Shown: piece after piece, positions 30,754 to 38,751 of the stretch
Layout: every line of letters starts with the position of its first letter
Numbering within the stretch: the stretch's first letter is position 1
Source of the DNA: BMS3Abin12 sp964487445
Lineage (GTDB): Bacteria > Pseudomonadota > Gammaproteobacteria > 21-64-14
DNA: 64,000 bases
Assembly: GCA_964487445.1 (NCBI GenBank)
Contig: CAZAQG010000001.1
Span: 1-64,000 of the forward strand
Direction of reading: 5' to 3'
Notes under the pieces: model-generated
Databases searched by the model: none
The model's input: the letters and a program-made list of their open reading frames with translations, nothing else
What the model was told of the DNA's origin: nothing
Translations under genes and position numbers: made by a program

Positions 30754-31707
30754 ATGGAATTCAAAGATTATTATAAGACGCTGGGCCTGTCCCAGGACGC
30801 CTCCCAGGAGGAGGTCAAGCGCGCCTACCGTCGCCTGGCGCGCAAGTTCCACCCGGACGTGAGCAAGGAGCCCGACGCCGAGAATCGATTCAAGGAGGTC
30901 AACGAGGCCTACGAGGTCCTGAAGGATCCGGAAAAGCGTTCCGCCTACGACCGGCTCGGCAGCGAGTGGAAGAGTGGTCAGGACTTCCGTCCGCCGCCGG
31001 AGTGGGACGCGGGCTTCGAGTTCCGTGGCGGCGGATTCGCGGATGCCGATACGGCCGGATTCAGCGACTTCTTCGAGACGCTGTTCGGCGCCGGCGGACC
31101 ATTCCGCAGCGCGCGCGGCACCCACGCGCGCGGTGCGGCGTTGCGCGGCGAGGATCACCACGCCAAGGTCCTGATCGATCTCGAGGACGCCTATCGCGGC
31201 GCCACCCGCCAGATCCGGCTGGAGGTGCCGGAACTCGACCCGCACGGGCGCGTCAGGCGCCGCACCCGGACCCTGCAGGTGCGCATCCCCAAAGGCGTCG
31301 CTGCGGGCCAGCATATCCGCCTCGCCGGCCAGGGGGCGCCGGGCCCGGGCGGCGGTCCGGCCGGGGATCTGTATCTGGAGATCGCGTTCCGCCCCCACCC
31401 GCGCTTCGAAGTGCGCGGGCGCGACATCTATTGCACGCTGCCGGTGACGCCCTGGGAGGCGGCGCTCGGCGGGCGCGTCCAGGCACCGACCCTCGGCGGG
31501 CCGGTCGACCTCCAGATCCCCCCGGGCTCGCAGTCCGGGCGCAAGCTCCGGCTCAAGGGGCGCGGCCTGCCCGGGCGCACGCCGGGCGATCAGTACGTCG
31601 TCCTGCAGATCGTCACCCCGCCCGCGGACACCGAGGCGGCGCAGCGGTTCTACGAGCAGATGGCACGAACCTTTCCATTCGATCCGCGGACGCAGCAGGA
31701 GGGCTGA
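30754..31707 (+). CDS. cbpA: DnaJ-type co-chaperone CbpA
   Basis: 317 residues starting MEFKDYYKTLGLSQDASQEE; an ATG two codons earlier (30748) is possible. The J domain (residues 1-70) has the DnaK-stimulating HPD motif in RKFHPDVSK. A Gly/Phe-rich linker (about 85-125) is followed by two C-terminal substrate domains, with no zinc-finger domain. This is the CbpA rather than DnaJ layout. cbpM follows by three bases, confirming the assignment. It acts with DnaK in refolding; E. coli CbpA also binds curved DNA. Confidence 0.94.
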   Translation: MEFKDYYKTLGLSQDASQEEVKRAYRRLARKFHPDVSKEPDAENRFKEVNEAYEVLKDPEKRSAYDRLGSEWKSGQDFRPPPEWDAGFEFRGGGFADADTAGFSDFFETLFGAGGPFRSARGTHARGAALRGEDHHAKVLIDLEDAYRGATRQIRLEVPELDPHGRVRRRTRTLQVRIPKGVAAGQHIRLAGQGAPGPGGGPAGDLYLEIAFRPHPRFEVRGRDIYCTLPVTPWEAALGGRVQAPTLGGPVDLQIPPGSQSGRKLRLKGRGLPGRTPGDQYVVLQIVTPPADTEAAQRFYEQMARTFPFDPRTQQEG

Positions 31708-31710
31708 GAC

Positions 31711-32049
31711 ATGTCCGGCCGCGAACCGATCACGCTCTCGGGATGGGTACTGGACGAGGAGTCCACGGTGGGCCCGGGCGAATTGTGCCGCGCGGCGCGC
31801 ATCTCCGCGGAACGGCTCCTGGACATGGTCCAAGAGGGGCTGCTGGAGCCGCTGGGCGGAGAATCCCCGGCGGACTGGCGCTTCCCGGCGACGGCGCTCC
31901 CGCGGGTGTGGGTGGTGGCACGGCTGCAGCGCGACCTGCAGGTGAACCTCGCCGGCGCGGCCCTGGCCCTGGACCTGATCGAGGAGCTGAATGTACTGAG
32001 GGAGCGGGTCCGGGCGCTCGAGCATCAACTCCGGTCCGATCCGGACTGA
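31711..32049 (+). CDS. cbpM: Chaperone modulator CbpM
   Basis: 112 residues. It has the MerR-like N-terminal winged helix typical of CbpM (ELCRAARISAERLLDMVQEG) and the helical GAALALDLIEELNVLRERVR segment near the C-terminus. CbpM binds the J domain of CbpA and blocks its activity on DnaK and DNA. It starts three bases after cbpA and is probably translationally coupled. Confidence 0.9.
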   Translation: MSGREPITLSGWVLDEESTVGPGELCRAARISAERLLDMVQEGLLEPLGGESPADWRFPATALPRVWVVARLQRDLQVNLAGAALALDLIEELNVLRERVRALEHQLRSDPD

Positions 32050-32107
32050 ATCCGCCCGGAGCCGCCCCGGCACGCGGCGGAACCCTGAACCGTAGCGTGG
32101 GTCATTA

Positions 32108-32167
32108 GTGTAGTATTTCGCGCGTGGAGGCTCGATCGGCGATCCCTCCATGCATGAAACACTACAC
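32108..32167. repeat. Long imperfect palindrome between cbpM and the Deg protease gene
   Basis: A 60-nt sequence that folds on itself: outer arms GTGTAGTATTTC (32108-32119) and GAAACACTACAC (32156-32167), middle arms TGGAGG and CCTCCA, and inner CGATC/GATC. The stem is about 24 pairs with a few mismatches or wobbles. A run of five A follows. It could be a terminator for cbpM, an operator, or a miniature mobile element; I see no second copy. The rest of the 183-nt gap shows nothing. Confidence 0.6.
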
Positions 32168-32232
32168 AAAAAGGGCCGGCGTTCCCGAACGCTTCCACGA
32201 GGCCCGTCGGCCCACACGACAGAGGAATCTCC

Positions 32233-33621
32233 ATGGTCCCGCCTGACAGGCGCCGCGCGGCGCCGGCTGTCCTGATCGCGCTGTTTGCGCTGCTGTGCTC
32301 GTCCGCCGCATTCGCCTCGATCCCCCCGGTGGTCGACGGCAAGCCCCTGCCCTCGCTGGCCCCGATGCTCGAGCGGGTGACCCCCTCGGTGGTCAACGTC
32401 ACCGCGCTGGGCCATGTGCAGGTCCGCAACCCGCTGCTCCGCGACCCGTTCTTCCGGCGCTTCTTCAATCTCCCGCAGGTACCGCGGGAGGAACAGCGCC
32501 AGGATATCGGTTCGGGCGTGATCGTCGACGCGCGCCGCGGCTACATCCTCACCAACAACCATGTGATCGCCAACGCCGACAAGATCCTCGTGACATTGCG
32601 CGACGGGCGCCGCTTCCCGGCGCGGCTGATCGGCACCGATCCCGCCTCGGACGTGGCAGTCATCCAGATCCACGCCAAGGGGCTCAAGGCCATCACGCTG
32701 GGCGACTCCGGGCACCTGCGCGTCGGTGACTTCGTGGTCGCCATCGGCAATCCGTTCGGACTCGGGCAGACGGTGACCTCCGGGATCGTCAGCGCCCTGG
32801 GGCGCAGCGGCCTGGGCCTGGAGGGCTACGAGGACTTCATTCAGACCGACGCCTCGATCAATCCCGGGAACTCCGGCGGTGCGCTGGTCAATCTGCGCGG
32901 ACAACTGGTGGGCATCAACACCGCGATCCTCAGCCCCCAGGGCGGTAACATCGGCATCGGCTTCGCGATCCCCATCGACATGGCGCGCGCGATCATGGAC
33001 CAGCTCATCCGCTACGGTCGCGTGCGCCGCGGGACCCTCGGCATCACCGCCCAGGACCTCACGCCGAGGCTGGCGCGGGCCTTCGGCATCCACGGCGACC
33101 GGGGCAGTGTGATCACGCGCGTCACACCGGGCTCATCGGCCGCACGCGCCGGCCTGCGGGTGGGCGACGTGGTGGTGGCCGTGGACGGCACGCCGGTGCG
33201 CCGCACGCTGGAGTTGCGCAACGCCGTCGGCCTGCTCCCGATCGGCCGGCGCGTGCGCCTCACTGTGTTGCGCAACGGCCGGCGACTGACGATCGAGGCG
33301 GTGATGGCGGCACCGCACCACCGGACCCTGGAGGGACAGCGCATCGACCCGCGGCTGGCGGGGGCGCTGTTCGGCGATGTGGAGCAAAGGGGGACCGGAA
33401 GTGCCGGCGGCGGCGCGCGGGTCGAGCGCGTCACCCCCGGAAGCCCCGCCTGGCGGGCCGGGCTGCGGCGAGGCGATGTAGTGGTCTCACTCGATCGTCA
33501 TGTGGTGCACAATGTGGACTCGTTACGTGCCGCGGCCGCGGCCGCGGGCGCAGGCGCCTCGCGCGCCCTGCTCCTGGATCTGCGGCGCGGCGACGGCGGC
33601 TTGTTCCTGGTGATCCAATAG
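32233..33621 (+). CDS. degQ: Periplasmic serine protease/chaperone DegP/DegQ (HtrA)
   Basis: 462 residues. A signal peptide (VLIALFALLCSSAAFA, cleavage after about residue 29) sends it to the periplasm. The trypsin-like domain has the triad His in LTNNHVIANADK (near 113), Asp in DPASDVAVIQ (near 139) and Ser in INPGNSGGALV (near 214). Two PDZ domains follow (from about 265 and 385). It degrades or refolds misfolded envelope proteins. The short Q-linker loop favours DegQ over DegP. Downstream of the cytosolic heat-shock genes. Confidence 0.92.
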   Translation: MVPPDRRRAAPAVLIALFALLCSSAAFASIPPVVDGKPLPSLAPMLERVTPSVVNVTALGHVQVRNPLLRDPFFRRFFNLPQVPREEQRQDIGSGVIVDARRGYILTNNHVIANADKILVTLRDGRRFPARLIGTDPASDVAVIQIHAKGLKAITLGDSGHLRVGDFVVAIGNPFGLGQTVTSGIVSALGRSGLGLEGYEDFIQTDASINPGNSGGALVNLRGQLVGINTAILSPQGGNIGIGFAIPIDMARAIMDQLIRYGRVRRGTLGITAQDLTPRLARAFGIHGDRGSVITRVTPGSSAARAGLRVGDVVVAVDGTPVRRTLELRNAVGLLPIGRRVRLTVLRNGRRLTIEAVMAAPHHRTLEGQRIDPRLAGALFGDVEQRGTGSAGGGARVERVTPGSPAWRAGLRRGDVVVSLDRHVVHNVDSLRAAAAAAGAGASRALLLDLRRGDGGLFLVIQ

Positions 33622-33772
33622 CCGCACGCGGCGACACCCGTCCGTCTTGGTTTTGCGTCGCGCCGCCGGTATAGTGCCGGGGCACGGTCGCCCGCGCCGG
33701 CGGCGGGCGTCGCAAGAACCGACTCCGCCTGGTTTCGGATCGCCCGCCGCACGTCTCACTCGGACATCGCTC

Positions 33773-34870
33773 ATGGGCCGACAGACCGCTCTTCATTCCC
33801 GACACCTCGATGCGGGGGCCCGCATGGTGGACTTCGGCGGCTGGGACATGCCGCTGCACTATGGCTCCCAGATCGAGGAACACCACCGGGTACGCCGCGA
33901 CGCGGGGATGTTCGACGTCTCCCACATGGCGGTGCTGGACCTCGAGGGGACGGGCGCGCAGGCACTGCTGCGCCGGCTGCTCGCCAACGACGTGGCACGC
34001 CTGCGGGAGCCGGGCAAGGCCCTCTACAGTTGCATGCTCAACGCCCACGGCGGGGTGATCGACGACCTGATCGTGTACTTCCTCGCCGACGACCGTTTCC
34101 GCATGGTCGTCAACGCCGCGACGCGCGACAAGGACCGCGCCTGGATCGAGCGGCAGGCGGAGGACTTCGATGTCCGGGTGCGGGAGCGCGCGGACACGGC
34201 GATGATCGCCGTCCAGGGGCCGCAGGCACGGGAACGGGCGCTGCAGGCGCTGCCGCCGCCCGCGGCGCGCGCCGCGGGCGCGCTCGCCCCCTTTTACGGC
34301 GCACCCGCCGGGGACTGGTTCGTGGCCCGCACCGGCTACACCGGCGAAGACGGCCTCGAGGTGATCCTGCCCGCGGGCGAGGCACCGGCGTTCTGGGACG
34401 CCCTGCGCGCGGCCGGCGTCGCCCCGTGCGGGCTCGGGGCGCGCGACACCCTGCGCCTTGAGGCGGGCCTGAATCTCTACGGCGCCGACATGGATGAGTC
34501 CACCACCCCGCTCGAGTCGGGGCTCGCGTGGACCGTGGCCTGGGCCCCGCCGGAGCGCGCCTTCATCGGCCGCGAAACGCTGGAGGCGCAGCGCGGCACC
34601 GACCATGCGCGCCTCGTCGGCCTCGTGTTGAAAGAGAAGGGCGTACTGCGCAACCATCAGAAAGTGCGGGTGGACGGAGTGGCGGCCGGCGAAATCACCA
34701 GCGGCGGCTATTCCCCGACCCTCGCCAGGTCCATCGCCCTGGCGAGGCTGTCCGGCGCCGACGGCGACTCGTGCAGGGTGGAGATTCGTGGCAGACTGGT
34801 GCCGGCACGGATGGTGACCCCCCCCTTCGTGCGCCACGGGAAACCATGCGTGACGATCGATCCGATCTGA
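33773..34870 (+). CDS. gcvT: Glycine cleavage system T protein (aminomethyltransferase)
   Basis: 365 residues from the ATG at 33773 (MGRQTALHSRHLDAGARMVD). It transfers the aminomethyl carbon from lipoyl-GcvH to tetrahydrofolate. Family motifs include FGGWDMPLHYGSQIEEH, FDVSHMAVLDLEG, YTGEDGLEVILP and the C-terminal EITSGGYSPTLARSIALARL. First of the gcvT-gcvH-gcvPA set. Confidence 0.96.
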   Translation: MGRQTALHSRHLDAGARMVDFGGWDMPLHYGSQIEEHHRVRRDAGMFDVSHMAVLDLEGTGAQALLRRLLANDVARLREPGKALYSCMLNAHGGVIDDLIVYFLADDRFRMVVNAATRDKDRAWIERQAEDFDVRVRERADTAMIAVQGPQARERALQALPPPAARAAGALAPFYGAPAGDWFVARTGYTGEDGLEVILPAGEAPAFWDALRAAGVAPCGLGARDTLRLEAGLNLYGADMDESTTPLESGLAWTVAWAPPERAFIGRETLEAQRGTDHARLVGLVLKEKGVLRNHQKVRVDGVAAGEITSGGYSPTLARSIALARLSGADGDSCRVEIRGRLVPARMVTPPFVRHGKPCVTIDPI

Positions 34871-34906
34871 GACCGGCACTCCGGGACGGGAATGGCGTAA
34901 GAGACG

Positions 34907-35302
34907 ATGAGCGAGATACCCGAAGACCTCAAGTACACCAAGACCCACGAGTGGGTGCGCACGAACGACGACGGCACCGTGACCGTCGGCATCTCCGACC
35001 CTGCGCAGGAGCAGATGGGCGATATGGTCTATGTCGAGGTTCCGGAGGCGGGGCGCACCGTGCAGGCCGGCGAGGCATGCGCCGTCGTGGAATCGGTCAA
35101 GTCCGCCTCGGACGTCTACGCCCCGGTCTCGGGCGAGGTGGTGGAAGGCAATACCGCGCTGGCCGACCACCCGGAGCGGGTCAACCGGGAACCCTACGGG
35201 GCCGGCTGGCTGCTGCGCATCCGCCCCGGCGCGGGCGTGGCGCTCGACCACCTGCTGGAGGCCTCGGCGTACACGCAATTCCTGGCCGCCGAGGAACACT
35301 GA
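34907..35302 (+). CDS. gcvH: Glycine cleavage system H protein
   Basis: 131-residue lipoyl carrier. The lipoylated lysine is in VVESVKSASDVYAPVSGEV (Lys near residue 65). It starts MSEIPEDLKYTKTHEWVRTN, 36 nt after gcvT. It shuttles the aminomethyl group between the P and T proteins. Confidence 0.97.
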   Translation: MSEIPEDLKYTKTHEWVRTNDDGTVTVGISDPAQEQMGDMVYVEVPEAGRTVQAGEACAVVESVKSASDVYAPVSGEVVEGNTALADHPERVNREPYGAGWLLRIRPGAGVALDHLLEASAYTQFLAAEEH

Positions 35303-35362
35303 ACCGCGGCGCGGGCGCCGCGCGCCTGCGCGAACGCCGCCCGAACCCCTATCCGGTCCGCC

Positions 35363-36760
35363 ATGCCGTTCATTCCCCATACCGAGGACGACGTTCGCGA
35401 GATGCTCCGCGCCATCGGCGTGGCGCGCATCGAGGACTTGTTCGGCGAGATCCCGCCGTCGCTGCGCTGCCGCCCGCTGGAGGGCCTCCCGGAGGGGCTG
35501 AACGAGGCGGCGATCACCCGCGTTCTGATGGAACGCGCCGAGCGCGACGGGCGCCCGCTGTGCTTCGCCGGCGCCGGCGCCTACGACCACCACGTGCCAG
35601 CGGCGGTCTGGGAACTGGCCACGCGCGGCGAATTCTACAGCGCCTACACCCCCTATCAGGCCGAAGCCTCGCAGGGCACCCTGCAGGTGCTCTACGAGTA
35701 CCAGACGATGATGGCCAATCTCATGGCCATGGAGGTATCCAACGCCTCGCTCTACGACGGCGCCTCGGCGCTGGCCGAGGCGGTACTCATGGCGGTACGC
35801 GCCAACCGTAAGGTCCGCTCGCGCCGCATCCTGCTGCCGACGGCGGTGCACCCCACCTATCGCAAGGTGGTCCGCACGCTGGTGGGGCGCCAGGGGATCG
35901 AGCTGGTGGAGATCCCCTACGACCCGCAGTGCGGCGACACCCCCCTGGAGGCCGTCGAGCGGTGCGCCGGCGACGATCCGGCGGCCCTCGTCGTCCCGCA
36001 GCCGAACTTCTTCGGCGTCCTCGAGGACGCCGATGCGCTGACCGACTGGGCGCACGAGCGCGGCGCGCTCGTCATCGGCCTCGTCAACCCGCTCGCGATG
36101 GCGGTACTCGAACCCCCCGGGCACTGGGGCGGCGACGGCGCGGATATCGCCTGCGGCGAGGGCCAGCCGCTGGGGATCCCGCTCTCCTCGGGCGGACCGT
36201 ATTTCGGCTTCCTGTGTTGCAAGCAAGTGTACGTACGCCAGATGCCGGGCCGACTCGCCGGGCGCACGGTGGATCTCGAGGGCCGCCCCGGCTTCACCCT
36301 CACGCTGCAGGCCCGCGAACAGCACATCCGCCGGTCCAAGGCGACCTCCAACATCTGCACCAACCAGGGCCTCGCGGTCACCGCGGCGACGATCCACATG
36401 GCGCTGCTCGGCGCCGAGGGCCTGGAACGTACGGCGGGCGTCTGTCACCGCAACACCCGCGCCCTGGCGGAGCGCCTGTGCGCGCTGCCCGGCGTCGAAC
36501 GCGTCTTCCCCGGTCCGTTCTTCCACGAGGCCGTACTGCGTCTGAGCGCGCCCGCGACAGCCGTGCTGCGCGCGCTGGCGGCGCAGAACATCGTCGGCGG
36601 TCACGACCTCGCGACCGACTACCCGGAACTCGGCAACGCGCTGCTGGTGTGCGCGACCGAGACCCGCAACGAAGACGACCTGGACGCCTACGCCCGGCAC
36701 CTGGGACGCATTCTGTCCAAGCAGGGCGCGCCGTCCTGTCCGGTACCCCCGAAGATCTGA
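35363..36760 (+). CDS. gcvPA: Glycine dehydrogenase (decarboxylating) subunit 1
   Basis: 465 residues starting MPFIPHTEDDVREMLRAIGV, the N-terminal half of the split P protein. Motifs: YTPYQAEASQGTLQVLYEYQ, ESNASLYDGA-like EVSNASLYDGASALAEA, and LSSGGPYFGFL. The PLP-lysine lies in the partner subunit GcvPB, which is not encoded downstream or elsewhere in the window. On its own this subunit should not complete glycine cleavage. Confidence 0.95.
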   Translation: MPFIPHTEDDVREMLRAIGVARIEDLFGEIPPSLRCRPLEGLPEGLNEAAITRVLMERAERDGRPLCFAGAGAYDHHVPAAVWELATRGEFYSAYTPYQAEASQGTLQVLYEYQTMMANLMAMEVSNASLYDGASALAEAVLMAVRANRKVRSRRILLPTAVHPTYRKVVRTLVGRQGIELVEIPYDPQCGDTPLEAVERCAGDDPAALVVPQPNFFGVLEDADALTDWAHERGALVIGLVNPLAMAVLEPPGHWGGDGADIACGEGQPLGIPLSSGGPYFGFLCCKQVYVRQMPGRLAGRTVDLEGRPGFTLTLQAREQHIRRSKATSNICTNQGLAVTAATIHMALLGAEGLERTAGVCHRNTRALAERLCALPGVERVFPGPFFHEAVLRLSAPATAVLRALAAQNIVGGHDLATDYPELGNALLVCATETRNEDDLDAYARHLGRILSKQGAPSCPVPPKI

Positions 36761-36813
36761 TCCGCAACCGCGGACGAGTGCGCCCCGGCCCCATCCGGAC
36801 GAGGAGGAGAGGC

Positions 36814-36915
36814 ATGGTCACGATCGCCCTGAGGGGGCAATCCGATTCGCAACCGCGGCGAACCCCCGGCGGCGGGCGGCGGATTTTCGGCCATCGTCCA
36901 AATTCCACACGCTGA
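36814..36915 (+). CDS. Doubtful 33-residue ORF behind a strong ribosome site after gcvPA
   Basis: A very good Shine-Dalgarno (GAGGAGGAGAGGC) precedes an ATG where gcvPB would normally start, but the frame (MVTIALRGQSDSQPRRTPGG...) stops after 33 codons and is arginine/glycine-rich with no gcvPB similarity. It may be a remnant ribosome site of a lost gcvPB, a leader peptide, or chance. The remaining part of the 213-nt gap to chpC shows nothing else. Confidence 0.25.
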   Translation: MVTIALRGQSDSQPRRTPGGGRRIFGHRPNSTR

Positions 36916-36973
36916 ATCGCGAGCCTGGATACCGATCCCGAATAACACCCCGGTCGGGCGCACGCGTGCCAAG

Positions 36974-37453
36974 TCAGGTAAGCACGTTACGCACCATGCC
37001 TTCCAGGGTATCGAGCGAGGGGATATGGGCGGTCTCGCCGAGGACGTCCACCGTCTGGCACACCACCGCGTGGGTGATCCCGGCGTCCAGGGGGTGGATT
37101 CCGTCCCGTTCCACCTGCACCAAGTGCGGGAGATCCTGGATGGCGAGCGCGTAGAATGGCGGATCCTGCCACCCGCCCAGCACATTGATCACCGCGATAC
37201 GGGCGCGTAGCCCCGGGGGCGGCGGCGACGCGCCGCACACCGCCTCGAAGGAGATCATCGGGATCTTGCGCTCGCGCCAGGAGAACAGACCGAGCATCCA
37301 GTCCGGAGCACTCGGCAGCGGCTCGGGGTCCATGTAGGGGACGATTTCGGCCACGGCGGCGTTCGGCAGCAGCAGTTGCGCACCGGCGATCGGCAGCAGC
37401 AGGCTGCGCACGCGCGCGGGGGGAGGCACGTGGGCGGTTGCACTCTGGCTCAT
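36974..37453 (-). CDS. chpC: CheW-like protein ChpC of the Pil-Chp system
   Basis: 159 residues of CheW fold (SLLLPIAGAQLLLPNAAVAE, LGLFSWRERKIPMISFEAVC). It begins MSQSATAHVPPPARVRSLLL at 37453 and overlaps the chpB stop by four bases (ATGA). As the last gene after chpB it corresponds to P. aeruginosa ChpC, an accessory coupling protein between receptor and kinase ChpA. Confidence 0.85.
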   Translation of the reverse strand: MSQSATAHVPPPARVRSLLLPIAGAQLLLPNAAVAEIVPYMDPEPLPSAPDWMLGLFSWRERKIPMISFEAVCGASPPPPGLRARIAVINVLGGWQDPPFYALAIQDLPHLVQVERDGIHPLDAGITHAVVCQTVDVLGETAHIPSLDTLEGMVRNVLT

Positions 37454-38751
37454 GTTGCGACTCCTTGTAACTCGCAGCCCCTGTCGGACGCGGCAAGGGT
37501 TTTCATCAACTGGTCCGCCAAGCTCTCCGGCGGGCCGCTCAGGCTTACCACGCCGGCGCGCCGGGCGTGGTCGGGCATGCTGCTGATCACGGCGCTGGCG
37601 GCGTCCTGGGCCCAGACCACGCCGCCCTCCGCGGCGATCGCCCGGGCGCCCTCGATACCGTCGTCGCCCATACCGCTGAAGACGATGGCACCGGCGTTGA
37701 CACCGTAGCGTTGCGCCACCTCGTGCATCACCTCGTCGATGGACGGGCTGTAGATACCGCGCTCGGCGAGCGGGTGCAGCGCCACGCATCCGTCGCGATC
37801 GATGCGCAGGGCCTGGTCGAGCGGGGCGAGCAACACATCGCCGTGGCGCAACCGGGCGCCGGCGTGGGCGCAGACGACGTGCAGGGCGGTCTCCCGGTCC
37901 AGTTGGCTCGCAAGCAACTGGTCGAAACCCTCGCCGATGTGCTGCGCGAGAATAAACGCGATCGGCGATTCACCCGACAGCCGGCCGAGAAAGGCACGCA
38001 CCGCCTGGGGTCCGCCGAGAGAAGCGCCCAGGACCCATACACGCCGCGCGCGGTCCGGCGCCGTCGTCGACCGGCCCGGGGGGTACGGCTCCGGGATATC
38101 GGACCCGGCGGCACCCGAGTCGACGTCGTCCGGCACCGGACAACCGCCGTCGGGAGTGGATCGGCCGATCCACTCGGGCACCGGCGCCGGATCCGCCCAC
38201 TCCGACGATCCCTCGTGAGGCACCTCCGTGCGAGGCGCCTCGGGCGCGGGCGCCGGGGCGCCGGGGGAGTCGACGGCGACCGCTCCCGCCCCGAAGTCGG
38301 GGGGGGGGTCCCGGGCCGCGCCGCGCCCCGCATCCGGAAGCACACCCGAATCCGCGCCCGGGAGCGTCTCGGGGGACGCGCCGGGGTGCCCGGGCCGGCG
38401 CAGCCGCGGTGGATGCACCCCGCTCAGGGCCCGAAACTTGCGTGCCAACCGCGCGCCGAGATCGGCTTGGCCGGTGCTGGCACTGGCATCGTTGAACAGG
38501 ACCGGAACCGGACTGCACTCGATCAGCTCGAGCAGGATATCGGGTTCCCGGGCCGTGCCCTCGTCGAGGTCCACCAGCAGCAGGTCGACCCCCTGCGCGC
38601 CGAGATCGTCCAGCCCCCGCACGTCGCCCGGCGCGGCGCTCGCCACGACGCGGAACCCCTGCCGCTCCAGCAGGCGTCCTACGGTCTCGCGGCGTGGTCC
38701 GGATTGCGCCAGGACCGCGACCCGCAACGGCGCACGTTCATGGTCCGCCAT
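37450..38751 (-). CDS. chpB: CheB-type methylesterase ChpB
   Basis: 433 residues from MADHERAPLRVAVLAQSG (38751); an ATG at 38766 would add five. The C-terminal methylesterase domain has the catalytic serine in LGASLGGPQAVRAF (near 238), His in AQHIGEGFDQ (near 264) and Asp in FSGMGDDGIEGARA (near 360). A long Pro/Asp/Ala linker joins it to an N-terminal receiver-like domain that lacks the usual acidic pair but keeps VDLDEG. It removes methyl groups from PilJ. Its start lies within the chpA end. Confidence 0.88.
   Translation of the reverse strand: MADHERAPLRVAVLAQSGPRRETVGRLLERQGFRVVASAAPGDVRGLDDLGAQGVDLLLVDLDEGTAREPDILLELIECSPVPVLFNDASASTGQADLGARLARKFRALSGVHPPRLRRPGHPGASPETLPGADSGVLPDAGRGAARDPPPDFGAGAVAVDSPGAPAPAPEAPRTEVPHEGSSEWADPAPVPEWIGRSTPDGGCPVPDDVDSGAAGSDIPEPYPPGRSTTAPDRARRVWVLGASLGGPQAVRAFLGRLSGESPIAFILAQHIGEGFDQLLASQLDRETALHVVCAHAGARLRHGDVLLAPLDQALRIDRDGCVALHPLAERGIYSPSIDEVMHEVAQRYGVNAGAIVFSGMGDDGIEGARAIAAEGGVVWAQDAASAVISSMPDHARRAGVVSLSGPPESLADQLMKTLAASDRGCELQGVAT

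Noticed and set aside
30019..33093. 1024-codon leftward open frame over the heat-shock block
   Set aside because: Antisense to Hsp20, CbpA, CbpM and the Deg protease; no recognisable domain.
33431..36700. 1089-codon leftward open frame over gcvT-gcvH-gcvPA
   Set aside because: Antisense shadow of three well-conserved genes.
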